Source: Planctomicrobium sp.
GTDB taxonomy: Bacteria; Planctomycetota; Planctomycetia; Planctomycetales; Planctomycetaceae
Assembly: GCA_029259835.1 (NCBI GenBank)
Contig: JAJDEL010000294.1
Span: 1-5,449 of the forward strand
Length of the DNA stretch: 5,449 nucleotides
Direction: 5' to 3'
How positions within the stretch are numbered: position 1 is the stretch's first letter; each line of letters opens with the position of its first letter. This document shows, one piece after another, positions 5,291 to 5,449 of the stretch. The notes below the pieces were generated by a model. That model did not search any database and was not told the DNA's origin. It saw only the letters and a list, made by a program, of their open reading frames with translations. Both the position numbers and the translations under genes were made by a program.

Positions 5291-5449
5291 CCGTTAATCG
5301 GACGATTCACAATGAAATTCTGAAGAGAGGCTCTTGGGGTTGTGGACACGGTCAGCGCACACTAAGTGTGTTGTGTGGCAAGGACTTGCAGCAGGAAGTT
5401 GTCGTTCCAGCCGCAACTTTTGCGTTTCATCACGAGGCTTTGTTTGCCG
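5291..5449. other. Right-end spacer with no gene that can be called
   Basis: No ATG-started frame of useful length begins here. All three plus-strand frames are open from 5366 to the window end, and two minus-strand frames are also open across the last 80 bp. This may be the edge of a gene beyond the window or a non-coding repeat. A small inverted repeat AAGAG-AGG-CTCTT (5323-5335) lies 32 nt after the dehydrogenase stop, with no T-tract. Confidence 0.4.
5358..5370. repeat. 13-bp palindrome CACACTAAGTGTG
   Basis: CACACT and AGTGTG are perfect complements around a single central A. The sequence lies 67 bp after the dehydrogenase stop and is followed by GTGTGG-rich sequence (5368-5378). With a one-base centre it cannot close as an RNA hairpin without opening the inner pairs, so a DNA-binding site or part of a dispersed repeat is more likely. 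Confidence 0.4.

Noticed and set aside
5376..5390. Sigma-54-like promoter TGGCAAGGACTTGCA
   Set aside because: GG and GC are separated by 9 bases; sigma-54 needs 10, and this spacing is strict. No gene start follows within the window.
1..5449. CRISPR array, tRNA or rRNA genes, transposase genes
   Set aside because: No regularly spaced repeats, cloverleaf-like segments, rRNA stretches or transposase motifs were seen on either strand.

Overview
The window is 5.4 kb of chromosome-like DNA of moderate GC with five recognisable genes. LptB, an LPS-export ATPase, indicates an outer-membrane (Gram-negative type) bacterium. A zinc-finger (HC2-like) membrane protein, long spacers between single genes, GTG starts and a GCTAGCCCCGG-type palindromic repeat together suggest Planctomycetota. 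That assignment rests on pattern recognition, not on a search, and I hold it at moderate confidence.

Left part (1-1173, + strand): the 3' two thirds of a CRP/FNR-family regulator enters from the left edge and ends at 491. A 190-bp spacer follows, holding an imperfect hairpin overlapped by a near-ideal CRP-type operator (573-594). Next is a 162-residue single-pass membrane protein with an anti-sigma-type zinc-binding motif on the C-terminal side of its membrane segment (685-1173).

Middle (1174-2652): the zinc-finger gene converges on lptB (1340-2209, minus). The 166-bp gap holds a 13-bp direct repeat and a hairpin suited to ending lptB transcription. lptB and the next gene diverge from a 443-bp spacer that holds a decayed palindromic repeat and, near its right end, a hairpin.

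Right part (2653-5449, + strand): an intact sigma-54-dependent response regulator (receiver, AAA+ with GAFTGA, Fis-type HTH) starts at a GTG at 2653. After 247 bp with several inverted repeats comes a complete NAD-type D-2-hydroxyacid dehydrogenase, also starting with GTG (4301-5290). The last 159 bp hold a 13-bp palindrome but no gene I can call.

The genes are mostly single units, and no operon is evident. Two are transcription regulators with no partner visible here (no histidine kinase, no ECF sigma factor), and lptB lies apart from any other lpt gene. I found no clear new multi-gene system. The best leads are the CRP-type site beside a CRP-family gene, the inverted domain order of the zinc-finger protein, and the decayed palindromic repeat.
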